Source: Cellulomonas chengniuliangii
GTDB taxonomy: Bacteria; Actinomycetota; Actinomycetes; Actinomycetales; Cellulomonadaceae
Assembly (NCBI RefSeq): GCF_024508335.1
Contig: NZ_CP101988.1
Coordinates: 248,001 to 312,000 of the forward strand
Reading direction: 5' to 3'
DNA: 64,000 nt
Below the pieces are notes generated by a model. That model worked only from the letters and a program-made list of their open reading frames with translations, was not told where the DNA came from and ran no database searches. Made by a program: the position numbers and the translations under genes. Below, one piece after another: positions 52,572 through 62,340 of the stretch (positions are counted from its first letter, which is position 1; every line of letters starts with the position of its first letter).

Positions 52572-53156
52572 TCAGCGCAGCCAGGGCAGGCGTCGCACCA
52601 TCGGCAGGGAGCCCCACCGGCGGCCCAGGCCCCAGGTGTCGCCCGCGTACAGCACAGCGCTGAGGATCAGCACGAGCGCGTAGATGATGTGGTAGTCGAC
52701 GATCGGGTTGGTGGAGCCCTCCAGGAGGGGCCATTCGGCGGCCCACATCGCCAGCATCAGCACCGTCCCCGCCACTGCGGCGAGCCGCAACGCGATCCCC
52801 GCCATGACGGCGACGCCGATCCCCAGCAAGGCGGCCATGAACAGCCAGTCCGTGACCGTGCCGGCGATCGACGCGTAGAAGTCCTTCAGAGGGCCGACGG
52901 TGGCGAACTTCATGAACCCCTGACTGGGGGTCCCGCCGTCGATCCATGCCAGGGAGGGCTCGCCCTCGGCGACCGGGGCTCCCGTGCTGTAGTGCAGCCC
53001 GAAGGTCTTGTCGAGGAACGCCCACAGGAAGATGAACCCGGTCGCTAGCCGGGTGACGGCGAGCCACTGCCGGCCCGACCGTGAGGTGACCACGTGATCC
53101 TGCACCGCGGTCGTGGTGGTGGTCGCGGCGCCTGCCGCGGCTCGTGTGCTCGCCAT
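52572..53156 (-). CDS. DoxX family membrane protein
   Basis: This 194-residue protein has four predicted membrane helices and the DoxX-like start ATRLATGFIFLWAFLDKTFG, then DWLFMAALLGIGVAVMAGIA. The function of such DoxX members is not established; some take part in thiol or quinone redox. It is convergent with the second GH6 gene and divergent from the sterol-carrier-like gene. Confidence 0.85.
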   Translation of the reverse strand: MASTRAAAGAATTTTTAVQDHVVTSRSGRQWLAVTRLATGFIFLWAFLDKTFGLHYSTGAPVAEGEPSLAWIDGGTPSQGFMKFATVGPLKDFYASIAGTVTDWLFMAALLGIGVAVMAGIALRLAAVAGTVLMLAMWAAEWPLLEGSTNPIVDYHIIYALVLILSAVLYAGDTWGLGRRWGSLPMVRRLPWLR

Positions 53157-53374
53157 GATGTGCCCCCTGAGTTGATCCGGAACATCCGATTGCTCCGGTT
53201 TCATCTTCACCCTCGCCCCGTGATCTCGCGGCCCCTAGGGGCCAAGGTCCCGGACGGCGGCGCGTGCGGCCGGGGGAGCGCGGCGCCGAGGTGGCAGTCG
53301 GGACGTCGGTCCCAGGCCCGGGTGGGACACGCGCCGGGGATCGGCCCGTCCGCGACCTCAGGCATGATCGGGGC

Positions 53375-53755
53375 ATGGGTGTGCGACGACGGACCGATCC
53401 GGCCGAGGGGCGTGTGGCCGTCGGGCAGTGGAGGGACGCCGCGGGCGCCGTGCCGGTGGCCGTGCGGCGCACGGCGGTGCGGTTCACGCTCGAGGAGCTG
53501 GCGGACGTCGCCCCTGGGCGCTCGGTTGAGGTCCGGGTGCCGCCCGACGGCGCCGTGCAAGCCGTGGAGGGGCCGCGGCACACGCGCGGCACCCCGCCCA
53601 ACGTGGTCGAGACCGACCCGGAGACCTGGCTCGGCTTGGCGACGGGGATGGTCGCCTGGGACGAGGCCGTCCGGGCGGGCAAGGTGTCGGCCTCGGGGGA
53701 ACGGGCCGATCTCACGGCCTGGCTGCCGCTCCAGGCCACCCGCCGGCGAGCGTGA
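53375..53755 (+). CDS. Sterol carrier-like protein (bacterial SCP family)
   Basis: This 126-residue protein has the bacterial SCP-ortholog pattern: [35 protein letters not shown] and the late [13 protein letters not shown]. In Actinobacteria this gene is often found near purF, and here purF begins 4.8 kb downstream with the large nuclease gene inserted between. It may bind lipids; the function is unproven. Confidence 0.85.
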   Translation: MGVRRRTDPAEGRVAVGQWRDAAGAVPVAVRRTAVRFTLEELADVAPGRSVEVRVPPDGAVQAVEGPRHTRGTPPNVVETDPETWLGLATGMVAWDEAVRAGKVSASGERADLTAWLPLQATRRRA

Positions 53756-53922
53756 CCGATCTCCGTCCTGTGTCGGCACGGTGACGGGAGGATGGCCGTC
53801 GGCCAAAACGTGACCGACCGGTACGTTCTGGGGTAGCGGCGGGTGATTCGTCGGGTTTAGCGTGCGACCACGCCAGGTGCCACCGCACCGACGGCATGGC
53901 TCGGCCAAGGAGGACCGTCCCG

Positions 53923-56900
53923 ATGCACACCCCACGGCGCCACACCCGGCGCCTCCTGCTCCCCGTCTCCACCCTGAGCGCCCTGGCCCTCGTGGTCGGG
54001 GCGCTTCCCGCGTCCGCCGAGCCTCGATCGGCCGAGCGGCCCACCGCCGCGGAGGGCACGGCGGCCGCGGCAACGCACGCCATCGCGGAGGTGCAGGGCA
54101 CGGGCGCCGCCTCACCGCTGGTCGGTCAGGAGGTCACCGTCGACGGCGTCGTGACGGCCGACCACCGCGCGTCGGGCTACCGCGGCGTGTACGTGCAGAC
54201 CGCCGGATCGGGCGGCGACGAGGACGCGACCCCCGGCGCCTCGGACGGGGTCTTCGTCTTCCTGCGCGACGAGACCACCGACGCGGTCGTGGGCGACGCC
54301 GTGAGCGTCACGGGGACGGTCTCCGAGTACTTCGGGCTCACCCAGATCGGCACGTCCGCCGTCGGCGCCGCCGTCGCCGTCGTCGAGGGCGACACCACGC
54401 CGCCGCTGCCCACCGCGCTGCCCGCCACGCTGCTGGGGGCCGACCGCGAGCAGCTCGAGGGCATGCTCGTGGCCCCCGCGGGTGACTACCGGGTGACGTC
54501 CACCCACCAGCTGCTGAACTTCGGGACGGTGTGGCTCGCCGCCGGTGACACGCTGCCCGTCAAGGCCACCGACGTGCTGCGTCCCGGGCCCGAGGCGCAG
54601 GCGCTCACCGCCCAGAACCTCGCCCGCCGCATCCTGCTCGACGACGGGCGCAATGTCACCCTCAGCGACCCCGCCGCGCAGCCGTACGCCACGCCCGACG
54701 CCCCCGTGCGCAACGGCGCGGCGGTCGTGTGGCCCGACGCCCCCTACGTGCTGGGGTACGGCTTCGACGACTGGCGGCTGCACCCGACGCTGCCGATCGA
54801 CGCCAGCACCCCGGCCGCCGAGAAGCCGGCGTTCACCGGCGTCGAGCGCCCCGCCGCGCCCGACGCGGTGGGCGGGGACCTCCAGGTGGGCGCGTTCAAC
54901 GTGCTCAACTACTTCACCACGCTGACCTCCGACGACCCGGACGCGCGCGGCGCCGCCACCGCCGCGCAGCTCGCGGTGCAGCGCTCCAAGATCGTCGCCG
55001 CGATCACCGGGCTGGGCGCCGATGTGGTCGCGCTGCAGGAGATCGAGAACTCCACGCAGTTTGGCGACGGCGCACCGGACGTGGCGCTCGCGGACCTCGT
55101 GGCCGGGCTGAACGACGCCGCGGGCGCCGAGGAGTGGGCCTTCGTGCCGACGCCCAAGGAGCTTGTGGGGCCGGACGCCCCGGCCACCGACGTCATCCAG
55201 AGCGCGATCATCTACCGGCCGGCCGCCGCGACCCCGGTGGGCGACAGCGCCACGCAGGTCGACGAGACGGTGTGGGACAACGCGCGCGAGCCCATCGCGC
55301 AGACCTTCGTCCCCACGGCGGGGGGCGTCCCGTTCACGGTGATCGCCAACCACTTCAAGTCCAAGAGCGGCTCCGGGACCCAGCCGGCCGACGGGCAGGG
55401 CTTCTTCAACGCGGACCGCATCGCCCAGGCGCAGGCCGTCGTCGCGTTCGCCGACGAGCTGCGCGCGACCAGCGGCTCCGACGACGTGGTGGTGCTCGGA
55501 GACCTGAACTCCTACGGGCAGGAGGACCCGGTGCAGGTCTTCGCCGACGCCGGGTGGGTCGACCTGGTCGCGACGCTGGCGCCGGGCGAGTCGACGTACA
55601 CGTTCGACGGCGAGGTCGGGTCCCTCGACCATGCGCTCGCCACGCCGTCCTTCGCCGAGCGCGTCACCGGCGCGGACGTGTGGGCCATCAACGCTCCCGA
55701 GTGGCTGGCGCTGGAGTACACCCGGCCGTGGGCGGACCCGTCCTCGGTGTTCCGCTCCTCCGACCACGACCCGGTGCTGCTCGGCCTCGACGCCGGGGAC
55801 GGGCCGGCCACCGGCACGGCGACCATCGACCTGCTGACCTTCAACGACTTCCACGGCCGGCTCGAGCCCGGCGGTGGGACGAGCCCGGTCGCGGGGGCCG
55901 CGGTCCTCGCGGGCGCCGTCGCCGCGTTCCGGGCGCAGAACCCGGGCACGCTGGTGGCCTCCGCCGGCGACTCGATCGGCGCGTCGACCTTCACCTCGTT
56001 CGTGCAGCAGGACACGCCCACGCTCGACCTCCTGGACCTGATCGGCGTGGACGCCTCGGCGATCGGCAACCACGAGCTCGACCAGGGCCGTGCCGACCTC
56101 GACGACAGGGTCATCCCCACCACGGACTTCCCGTGGCTGGCCGCGAACCTGTACGACCGGGCCACCGGACTCCCGGCCTTCGACGAGTACGCGTTGAGCG
56201 AGGTCGACGGTGTGACCATCGGGTTCATCGGCGCCATGACCGAGGACCTGCCCACGCTGGTCACCCCGGCCGGCATCGCCTCGCTCGAGGTGCGGCCGGT
56301 CGTCGCCGAGGTGAACCGCGTCGCCGCCGGACTCTCGGACGGCGACCCGGCGAACGGCGAGGCGGACGTCATCGTGCTGCTCGTCCACGAGGGCGCCGCC
56401 GGGACCGACCTGGCAGACGTCACCGACGACTCGGCGTTCGGCCGGATCGCCTCGCAGGTCAGCGCAGAGGTGGACGCCATCGTGGGCGGCCACACGCACC
56501 AGCGCTACCTGCACCGGCTCCCGGTGGAGGGCTGGGCGGAGGGTCTGACCCGACCGGTGATCCAGTCCAGCCAGTACGGCGAGGTGCTGGGCCACCTGAC
56601 GTTCACCGTGGACCGCGCCACCGGCGAGGTCACGGGGATCGAGGCGGAGAACGTCGACCTGGCGCCCGCAGGGGTCGCGGCCTTCCCGGCCGACCCGGAG
56701 GCCGCCGCCCTCGTCGCGGAGGCCGTCGCCGCGGCGAACGAGCTGGGCTCGCGGTCGCTCGGCACCATCGCGGGGGACTTCAACCGGGCCCGGGACACCC
56801 CGACCGCCGCGAACGCGGACGGCCCGGAGAACCGTGGCGGGGAGTCGACGCTCGGCAACCTGGTCGCGGACGTGCAGCTCTGGTCCACCCGTGAGCTGGG

Positions 56901-58032
56901 GGCGCAGATCGCCTTCATGAACCCGGGCGGTCTGCGGGCCGACCTACGCTACGCGTCGAGCGGCGCCGGGGACCCGGACGGCAATGTGACGTACCGGGAG
57001 GCCGCGACGGTGCAGCCGTTCGCGAACACCTTGGTCACCACGCAGCTCACCGGGGCCCAGGTGCGCCAGGTGCTCGAGGAGCAGTGGCAGCCCGCCGGGT
57101 CCAGCCGGCCGTTCCTCAAGTTGGGCGTGTCCGCAGGGCTGCGGTACGTGTACGACCCGACGGCGCCCGCAGGGCAGCACGTCACGCAGGTCACGCTCGA
57201 CGGCGCCCCGCTCGACCCGGCGGGCGCCTACACCGTGGTGGTCAACTCGTTCCTCGCCTCGGGCGGCGACAACTTCGCCACCCTCGCGCAGGGCACGGGC
57301 GCCCGCGACTCCGGGCGGGTCGACCTGCAAGCGTTCGTGGACTACCTCGCGGCGTCCTCGCCCATCGGGCCGGACCTCGCCCAGCGCGCTGTGGGCGCAC
57401 GGGTGACGAGCGCCGCCTCCGGGGGCGCCTACGCGCCGGGCGACACTGTCACGGCCGAGCTGTCCTCGCTGCTGTTCAGCGGCGGGGAGACGCAGGCGCA
57501 GACGGTCGAGGTGGCCGTCGGCGGCGAGCCGGCGGGCACGTTCGCGATCGACCCGACACGGGTGGACGGCACTGACGAGGTCGGCCGCGCGTCGATCTCC
57601 GTGGTGGTGCCGGCCGCGGCGGCGACCGGGCCGCTCGACATCACCGCCACCGTTCCCGGGACGGGCACCAGCGTGACCCTCACCGTGCAGGTCGAGGCCG
57701 CGCCGGCGCCGCGCTGCACGGTGGACTACTGGAAGGCGGGGGTGTGGCCCGGCGGCTTCATCGCGCTGGTCACCCTGACGAACGACTCGGACGTCACGCT
57801 CGACGGGTGGGAGCTCGGCTGGGCGTTCACGAGGGGCGAGCGCGTCTACGACGCCTGGAACGGCAGGCTCACCCAGAACGGCGCCACGGTGACCGTGCGC
57901 AACGAGCACTGGAACGGCGCCGTCCGCCCGGGCCGTTCGGTGAGCTTCGGCTTCCTCGCGTCGGCGCCGCGCACCGGGCCGGGGACGCCGTCCGGGTTCA
58001 CGCTGGGAGGGGTTCCCTGCACGGTGTCGTGA
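53923..58032 (+). CDS. Secreted ExeM/NucH-type nuclease fused to a 5'-nucleotidase and a C-terminal CBM2
   Basis: This 1369-residue protein has a signal peptide (about 1-32, ending ASA), an ExeM-type N-terminal OB-like region (55-150), an endonuclease/exonuclease/phosphatase domain (about 320-620: VGAFNVLNYF, VALQEIENS, DLNSY, SDHDPVLLGL), a calcineurin-like 5'-nucleotidase (about 640-1150: TFNDFHGRLEPGG, GNHELDQG, GGHTHQRYLH, SGGDNFATL) and a C-terminal CBM2 (about 1264-1369). It would cut extracellular nucleic acid and remove phosphate from the nucleotides. The cellulose-binding tail would hold it on plant material. AAGGAGG precedes the ATG. Confidence 0.93.
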   Translation: MHTPRRHTRRLLLPVSTLSALALVVGALPASAEPRSAERPTAAEGTAAAATHAIAEVQGTGAASPLVGQEVTVDGVVTADHRASGYRGVYVQTAGSGGDEDATPGASDGVFVFLRDETTDAVVGDAVSVTGTVSEYFGLTQIGTSAVGAAVAVVEGDTTPPLPTALPATLLGADREQLEGMLVAPAGDYRVTSTHQLLNFGTVWLAAGDTLPVKATDVLRPGPEAQALTAQNLARRILLDDGRNVTLSDPAAQPYATPDAPVRNGAAVVWPDAPYVLGYGFDDWRLHPTLPIDASTPAAEKPAFTGVERPAAPDAVGGDLQVGAFNVLNYFTTLTSDDPDARGAATAAQLAVQRSKIVAAITGLGADVVALQEIENSTQFGDGAPDVALADLVAGLNDAAGAEEWAFVPTPKELVGPDAPATDVIQSAIIYRPAAATPVGDSATQVDETVWDNAREPIAQTFVPTAGGVPFTVIANHFKSKSGSGTQPADGQGFFNADRIAQAQAVVAFADELRATSGSDDVVVLGDLNSYGQEDPVQVFADAGWVDLVATLAPGESTYTFDGEVGSLDHALATPSFAERVTGADVWAINAPEWLALEYTRPWADPSSVFRSSDHDPVLLGLDAGDGPATGTATIDLLTFNDFHGRLEPGGGTSPVAGAAVLAGAVAAFRAQNPGTLVASAGDSIGASTFTSFVQQDTPTLDLLDLIGVDASAIGNHELDQGRADLDDRVIPTTDFPWLAANLYDRATGLPAFDEYALSEVDGVTIGFIGAMTEDLPTLVTPAGIASLEVRPVVAEVNRVAAGLSDGDPANGEADVIVLLVHEGAAGTDLADVTDDSAFGRIASQVSAEVDAIVGGHTHQRYLHRLPVEGWAEGLTRPVIQSSQYGEVLGHLTFTVDRATGEVTGIEAENVDLAPAGVAAFPADPEAAALVAEAVAAANELGSRSLGTIAGDFNRARDTPTAANADGPENRGGESTLGNLVADVQLWSTRELGAQIAFMNPGGLRADLRYASSGAGDPDGNVTYREAATVQPFANTLVTTQLTGAQVRQVLEEQWQPAGSSRPFLKLGVSAGLRYVYDPTAPAGQHVTQVTLDGAPLDPAGAYTVVVNSFLASGGDNFATLAQGTGARDSGRVDLQAFVDYLAASSPIGPDLAQRAVGARVTSAASGGAYAPGDTVTAELSSLLFSGGETQAQTVEVAVGGEPAGTFAIDPTRVDGTDEVGRASISVVVPAAAATGPLDITATVPGTGTSVTLTVQVEAAPAPRCTVDYWKAGVWPGGFIALVTLTNDSDVTLDGWELGWAFTRGERVYDAWNGRLTQNGATVTVRNEHWNGAVRPGRSVSFGFLASAPRTGPGTPSGFTLGGVPCTVS

Positions 58033-58062
58033 CGGCGGCGCCAGCCTGAGACGGACCGCACA

Positions 58063-58094
58063 CGGCGGCCCCGGACCACCGTCCGGGGCCGCCG
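58063..58094 (+). terminator. Terminator after the nuclease gene
   Basis: CGGCGGCCCCGGAC and GTCCGGGGCCGCCG form a 14-base-pair stem with a CACC loop, about 30 bases after the stop. Confidence 0.88.
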
Positions 58095-58105
58095 CCCGGC
58101 TGACC

Positions 58106-58111
58106 TACGAT
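58106..58111 (+). promoter_or_regulatory. -10 box of a leaderless transcript
   Basis: TACGAT lies six bases before the GTG at 58118. With no ribosome site in between, the membrane protein message is probably leaderless. Confidence 0.5.
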
Positions 58112-58117
58112 CGATGG

Positions 58118-58486
58118 GTGTCGGACCAGAAGCCCCAGCAGGACCAGCCGCAGACCCCCACGCCGGCCGAGCCCGAGCACGCGGACGCCGTGCCCACCGA
58201 GGCCGAGCTCCAGCGGGTCGCGACCCCGGCGACCGTGCGCCGTGCGCCCAAGGTGAGCGTCTTCATGACGCTCGGCGCCCTGCTCGGGATCCTGATCGCG
58301 CTGGTGCTGGTGCAGGTCACAGCCTCCGGCGGCGCCCGCGGCTCGGACGGGGCCGGGTTCATCTCCCTCTTCGACGGGCTGGGCTCGGTGCGGTTCCTGG
58401 TGGGCTTGGCGCTCGGCGTGTTCGGCGCCTTCGCGGGCGGCGCGGTCGCGGTGGTGCTCGATCGGCGTAGTGCCCGCAAGCGCTGA
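58118..58486 (+). CDS. Small membrane protein next to purF
   Basis: This 122-residue protein has a Pro/Gln/Glu-rich cytoplasmic start, two hydrophobic segments (about 49-68 and 90-113) and a basic C-terminus (DRRSARKR). I do not recognise a named family. It is probably translated from a leaderless message and precedes purF by 57 bases. Confidence 0.75.
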   Translation: MSDQKPQQDQPQTPTPAEPEHADAVPTEAELQRVATPATVRRAPKVSVFMTLGALLGILIALVLVQVTASGGARGSDGAGFISLFDGLGSVRFLVGLALGVFGAFAGGAVAVVLDRRSARKR

Positions 58487-58543
58487 CATCCGCACCCCGG
58501 ATCGTCGTGTCGGGCAGGTGGGGACCTGTGCAACCATGGTGCC

Positions 58544-60091
58544 GTGGCCCCTCGCGGAGACGGACTTCTGACCCACGACCTGCTACCGGATGAGAAGGGC
58601 CCCCAGGACGCTTGCGGCGTCTTCGGGGTCTGGGCTCCGGGTGAAGAGGTCGCCAAGCTCACCTACTTCGGGCTGTACGCCTTGCAGCACCGCGGCCAGG
58701 AGTCGGCGGGCATCGCCACCTCCAACGGCGAGCAGCTGCTGGTCTACAAGGACATGGGCCTCGTCTCGCAGGTCTTCGACGAGACCGCGCTGAACGCCCT
58801 GACCGGGCACCTGGCCATCGGCCACGCCCGATACTCGACCACCGGCGGCAGCACGTGGGAGAACGCCCAGCCCACGCTCGGCGCCACGGCGGCCGGCACC
58901 ATCGCCCTGGGCCACAACGGGAACCTCACGAACAGCGCTGAGCTGGTCGACCTGGTCGCCGAGCGGTACGGCGCGCAGCGGCGCGGCGAGCTGGCTCGCG
59001 GCAACACCACGGACACCGCGCTCATCACCGCGCTGCTCGCCGGGGACCCGGACCACACCCTCGAGGCCACGGCGCTCGAGGTGCTGCCGCGCCTGCGGGG
59101 CGCGTTCAGCCTGGTGTTCATGGACGAGCACACCCTGTACGCCGCCCGCGACCCGCAGGGCGTCCGGCCCCTCGTGCTGGGCCGCCTCGAACGGGGTTGG
59201 GTGGTCGCCAGCGAGACGTCCGCCCTGGACATCGTGGGCGCCTCCTTCGTGCGGGAGGTCGAGCCCGGCGAGTTCGTCGCGATCGACGCCGACGGGCTGC
59301 GCACCCAGCGCTTCGCCCCGGTGGACCGCGCCGGGTGCGTCTTCGAGTACGTGTACCTGGCCCGGCCCGACACGACCATCGCGGGTCGCTCGGTGCACGC
59401 CGCCCGCGTCGAGATGGGCCGTCGGCTCGCCCAGGAGCACCCGGCCGAGGCTGACCTGGTCATCCCCGTGCCGGAGTCCGGCACCCCGGCAGCCGTGGGC
59501 TACGCGGCCGCCTCGGGCATCCCGTTCGGCCAAGGCCTGACCAAGAACGCGTACGTGGGCCGCACGTTCATCCAGCCGTCGCAGACGCTGCGCCAGCTCG
59601 GCATCCGCCTCAAGCTCAACCCGCTGCGCGAGGTGATCCGCGGCAAGCGGCTCGTGGTGGTGGACGACTCGATCGTCCGCGGCAACACACAGCGCGCGCT
59701 GATCCGCATGCTCCGCGAGGCCGGGGCCGCCGAGGTGCACGTCCGGATCAGCTCGCCGCCGGTCAAGTGGCCGTGCTTCTACGGCATCGACTTCGCGTCG
59801 CGGGCAGAGCTGATCGCCAACGGCCTCAGCGCCGACGAGATCGGCGCGTCGCTGGGCGCGGACTCCCTCGGGTACATCTCCCAGGAGGGGATGATCGAGG
59901 CGACCGAGCAGCCCGCGTCCCAGCTCTGCACCGCGTGCTTCAGCGGTCAGTACCCCATCGAGCTGCCGCCCGAGTCTCGGCTCGGCAAGCACCTGCTCGA
60001 GCAGAACGAGCTCCCCCTGGGAGCCCCAGAGGACGGACTGTCGACGTTGTTGAGCACCTCGGGCGGCGCGACCGCTCTGGAACAGCCGTGA
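58544..60091 (+). CDS. purF: Amidophosphoribosyltransferase
   Basis: This 515-residue enzyme carries out the first step of purine synthesis (PRPP plus glutamine to phosphoribosylamine). The catalytic Cys is in KGPQDACGVFG after a short propeptide. The PRPP loop is VVDDSIVRGNT. Cys residues in PVKWPCFYGIDF and LCTACFSGQYP suggest the Fe-S cluster form. The GTG start is inferred. The stop overlaps the purM start (GTGA). Confidence 0.97.
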   Translation: MAPRGDGLLTHDLLPDEKGPQDACGVFGVWAPGEEVAKLTYFGLYALQHRGQESAGIATSNGEQLLVYKDMGLVSQVFDETALNALTGHLAIGHARYSTTGGSTWENAQPTLGATAAGTIALGHNGNLTNSAELVDLVAERYGAQRRGELARGNTTDTALITALLAGDPDHTLEATALEVLPRLRGAFSLVFMDEHTLYAARDPQGVRPLVLGRLERGWVVASETSALDIVGASFVREVEPGEFVAIDADGLRTQRFAPVDRAGCVFEYVYLARPDTTIAGRSVHAARVEMGRRLAQEHPAEADLVIPVPESGTPAAVGYAAASGIPFGQGLTKNAYVGRTFIQPSQTLRQLGIRLKLNPLREVIRGKRLVVVDDSIVRGNTQRALIRMLREAGAAEVHVRISSPPVKWPCFYGIDFASRAELIANGLSADEIGASLGADSLGYISQEGMIEATEQPASQLCTACFSGQYPIELPPESRLGKHLLEQNELPLGAPEDGLSTLLSTSGGATALEQP

Positions 60092-61212
60092 GCGCCGCGC
60101 AGGGCCCCGGCGTCACGTACGCCGAGGCCGGGGTGGACACGCACGCCGGCGACAAGGCCGTCGAGCTCATGAAGGACGCGGTGCGCGCGACGCACGGACC
60201 GCAGGTGCTGGGCGGCTTCGGCGGGTTCGCCGGCCTGTACGACGCCTCGGCGCTGGTCGGCTACCGCCGCCCGCTGCTGGCGACGTCCACCGACGGGGTC
60301 GGCACCAAGGTCGCGATCGCCCAGGCGATGGACATCCACGACACGATCGGGTTCGACCTGGTGGGCATGGTCGTGGACGACATCGTCGTGGTGGGCGCCA
60401 AGCCGCTGTTCATGACGGACTACATCGCCTGCGGCCGCGTGGTCCCCGAGCGGATCGCGGACATCGTGCGCGGGATCGCCGCGGCCTGCGAGGTCGCGGG
60501 CACGGCGTTGGTGGGCGGCGAGACCGCCGAGCACCCCGGGCTGCTGGGCCCGGAGGAGTACGACGTGGCGGGCGCCGCGACGGGCGTGGTCGAGGCCGAT
60601 GAGGTGCTCGGGCCCGACCGGGTGCGCGCTGGCGACGTGCTGGTGGCGCTGGGCTCTAGCGGCCTGCACTCCAACGGCTACTCGCTGGTCCGCAAGGTGA
60701 TCGAGGTCGCCGGGTGGGGGCTCGAGCGGCACGTGCCGGAACTGGGCCGCACCCTCGGCGAGGAGCTGCTGGTGCCGACGCGCGTCTACGCGTCCGACTG
60801 CCTGGCGCTGGTCGAGCGCGCCGCGGGTGGTGTGCACGCGTTCTCGCATGTCACGGGTGGTGGCTTGGCGGCCAACGTGGCCCGGGTCCTGCCCGCCGGC
60901 CTCGTGGCGGAGGTGGCGCGTGGCAGCTGGCTGCTGCCGCCGGTCTTCGACCTGGTCCGGACCCTCGGCGGGGTGCCGTGGGGCGACCTGGAGAACACCC
61001 TTAACCTGGGCGTGGGGATGGTCGCGATCGTGGCGCCCGAGTCGGTCGACGGCGTCGTGGCCCACGCCGCCGAGCTCGGCCTGCCCGCGTGGGAGCTGGG
61101 CGTGGTGGGCGACCTGAGCGGGCTGGACGCGCCGGGCGCCGAGCTGGTCTCCGGCACCAAGGGCGTGCAGGCGGGAGCCGTGCGGATGACGGGGGAGTAC
61201 CGGACGTCCTGA
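60088..61212 (+). CDS. purM: Phosphoribosylformylglycinamidine cyclo-ligase
   Basis: This 374-residue AIR synthase begins VTYAEAGVDTHAGDKAVELM and has GGFAGLYDAS, STDGVGTKV, DIVVVGAKPLFMTDYIACG, GGETAEHPG and HVTGGGLAANV. It closes the imidazole ring of AIR. The GTG start overlaps the purF stop by four bases, so the two are translationally coupled. Confidence 0.97.
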   Translation: MSAAQGPGVTYAEAGVDTHAGDKAVELMKDAVRATHGPQVLGGFGGFAGLYDASALVGYRRPLLATSTDGVGTKVAIAQAMDIHDTIGFDLVGMVVDDIVVVGAKPLFMTDYIACGRVVPERIADIVRGIAAACEVAGTALVGGETAEHPGLLGPEEYDVAGAATGVVEADEVLGPDRVRAGDVLVALGSSGLHSNGYSLVRKVIEVAGWGLERHVPELGRTLGEELLVPTRVYASDCLALVERAAGGVHAFSHVTGGGLAANVARVLPAGLVAEVARGSWLLPPVFDLVRTLGGVPWGDLENTLNLGVGMVAIVAPESVDGVVAHAAELGLPAWELGVVGDLSGLDAPGAELVSGTKGVQAGAVRMTGEYRTS

Positions 61213-61363
61213 GCGGGGTCCGCCGCGGCAGGCCCGAGGAGCAGGCGCAGGTCCGCCCTCGGGTTGCTTGTGCGACCCGGGGCCCGTGGCTGGGCTATGC
61301 CGGGGCGTGAGAACGACCCGCTCGTCCTGGCGTCGGTGGAATCTCCTCAGAGGGGGCGGCGGG

Positions 61364-61404
61364 GCCGCGATCCCGCCAGCACGGTGTGCTCGAGGGATCG
61401 CGGC
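61364..61404 (+). terminator. Nested hairpin after purM
   Basis: GCCGCGATCCC (61364-61374) pairs with GGGATCGCGGC (61394-61404) around an inner hairpin AGCAC-GGT-GTGCT. It lies about 150 bases after purM and can end its transcript. Confidence 0.65.
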
Positions 61405-61412
61405 GTGCCCAC

Positions 61413-61438
61413 GCGCTGACGCTGGGAGGCGTCAGCGC
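61413..61438. terminator. Hairpin overlapping the DUF3073 stop codon
   Basis: GCGCTGACGC and GCGTCAGCGC form a 10-base-pair stem with a six-base loop. The right arm includes the stop codon of the DUF3073 gene on the minus strand. Together with the preceding hairpin it separates the convergent purM and DUF3073 genes. Confidence 0.7.
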
Positions 61439-61638
61439 TCGTCTGCCCACGGGCGGTAGTCGCCCGCCCCGTCCGCATCGTCGTCTGTGTCCACAGCACG
61501 ACGGCTGTCGGTCACGACATCGTTATGGCCTCGCGACGTGAGCTCTTGCTCGAGTGCTCGGTAGTTGGTCTCCGGGCTGAAGTACTTCAGCTCCCGGGCA
61601 ACCTTCGTCTGCTTAGCCTTCTGACGGCCGCGCCCCAT
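61432..61638 (-). CDS. DUF3073 protein
   Basis: This 68-residue basic-then-acidic protein starts GRGRQKAKQTKVARELKYFS and continues PETNYRALEQEL, the DUF3073 pattern found throughout Actinobacteria. Its function is unknown. It is located between purM and bldC, as in Streptomyces. GAGGGGG precedes the ATG. Confidence 0.93.
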   Translation of the reverse strand: MGRGRQKAKQTKVARELKYFSPETNYRALEQELTSRGHNDVVTDSRRAVDTDDDADGAGDYRPWADER

Positions 61639-62091
61639 GGCATCGACCCCCTCTTACGTGGATGCGGGGCGGCACCGTGCTTGCACGTGCGGCCCCGGGG
61701 TGCTGAATCGTCTCTTCGTGGGGCAACGGTACATGCTCCGCTGCTATTCCGACCACTTGCGTCAGGTGGGCCGGTTGCGTCTCTTGTCACAACGTCTCAC
61801 GGATGGGCCCTCGGGCTGCACCGACCGGACGGTAGGGATTACTCTAGTTGGGACCGATACGCACCGTCTGGATGAGACGTTCGTGAGAAAGCGTCCCACA
61901 GACATCGAACGTTATGCGGCTTTCGACCGGGTACGCCATGCTAGGACGAGCGCTGCAGGGGGCAGGCAACACCGGAGGTCCGCATGTGGGCCAGTCGGTG
62001 GCGCCTCGGTTGGAACCACAACACTGAGACTGCGCGGCTGGGGCCAAAGGGCAACCTCGTCCACAGACCGTGCGCCACCTGGAGGCAGTCG
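61639..62091. other. 453-bp divergent intergenic region between DUF3073 and bldC
   Basis: No gene is visible. The stretch is less GC-rich than its surroundings, and both flanking genes are transcribed away from it. Candidate -10-like strings include GCTAGGAC near 61941 for bldC. No long inverted repeat was found. The size suggests a long bldC leader or several promoters. Confidence 0.5.
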
Positions 62092-62301
62092 ATGTCCGCA
62101 CACCCCGCAGAGTCTGAGGCCCTGCTCACCCCGTCCGAGGTCGCGACCCTGTTCCGGGTCGACCCGAAGACCGTGACCCGGTGGGCGAAGGCGGGCAAGC
62201 TCTCCTCGATCCGCACGCTGGGCGGGCACCGCCGGTACCGGGAGTCCGAGGTCCGCGAGCTCCTCAACGGCGTCCCGCAGCCGCGCGAGGGCAAGGCCTG
62301 A
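62092..62301 (+). CDS. bldC: BldC family MerR-like transcriptional regulator
   Basis: This 69-residue protein is a single MerR-type winged helix: LLTPSEVATLFRVDPKTVTR, WAKAGKLSSIRTLGGHRRYR and the terminal ESEVRELL. It matches BldC, which in Streptomyces controls the timing of development by cooperative binding. Cellulomonas-like organisms do not sporulate, so its targets here are likely different. GGAGG lies six bases before the ATG. Confidence 0.95.
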   Translation: MSAHPAESEALLTPSEVATLFRVDPKTVTRWAKAGKLSSIRTLGGHRRYRESEVRELLNGVPQPREGKA

Positions 62302-62314
62302 GCCTGACGCCGAC

Positions 62315-62340
62315 GGCGGCCCTGGATTCCCTGGGCCGCC
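62315..62340 (+). terminator. Terminator after bldC
   Basis: GGCGGCCC and GGGCCGCC form an eight-base-pair stem with a ten-base loop, 14 bases after the bldC stop. Confidence 0.65.

Noticed and set aside
53756-53922. PHO box in front of the secreted nuclease
   Set aside because: I looked for direct repeats of the GTTCACC type and saw none; phosphate control stays a guess.
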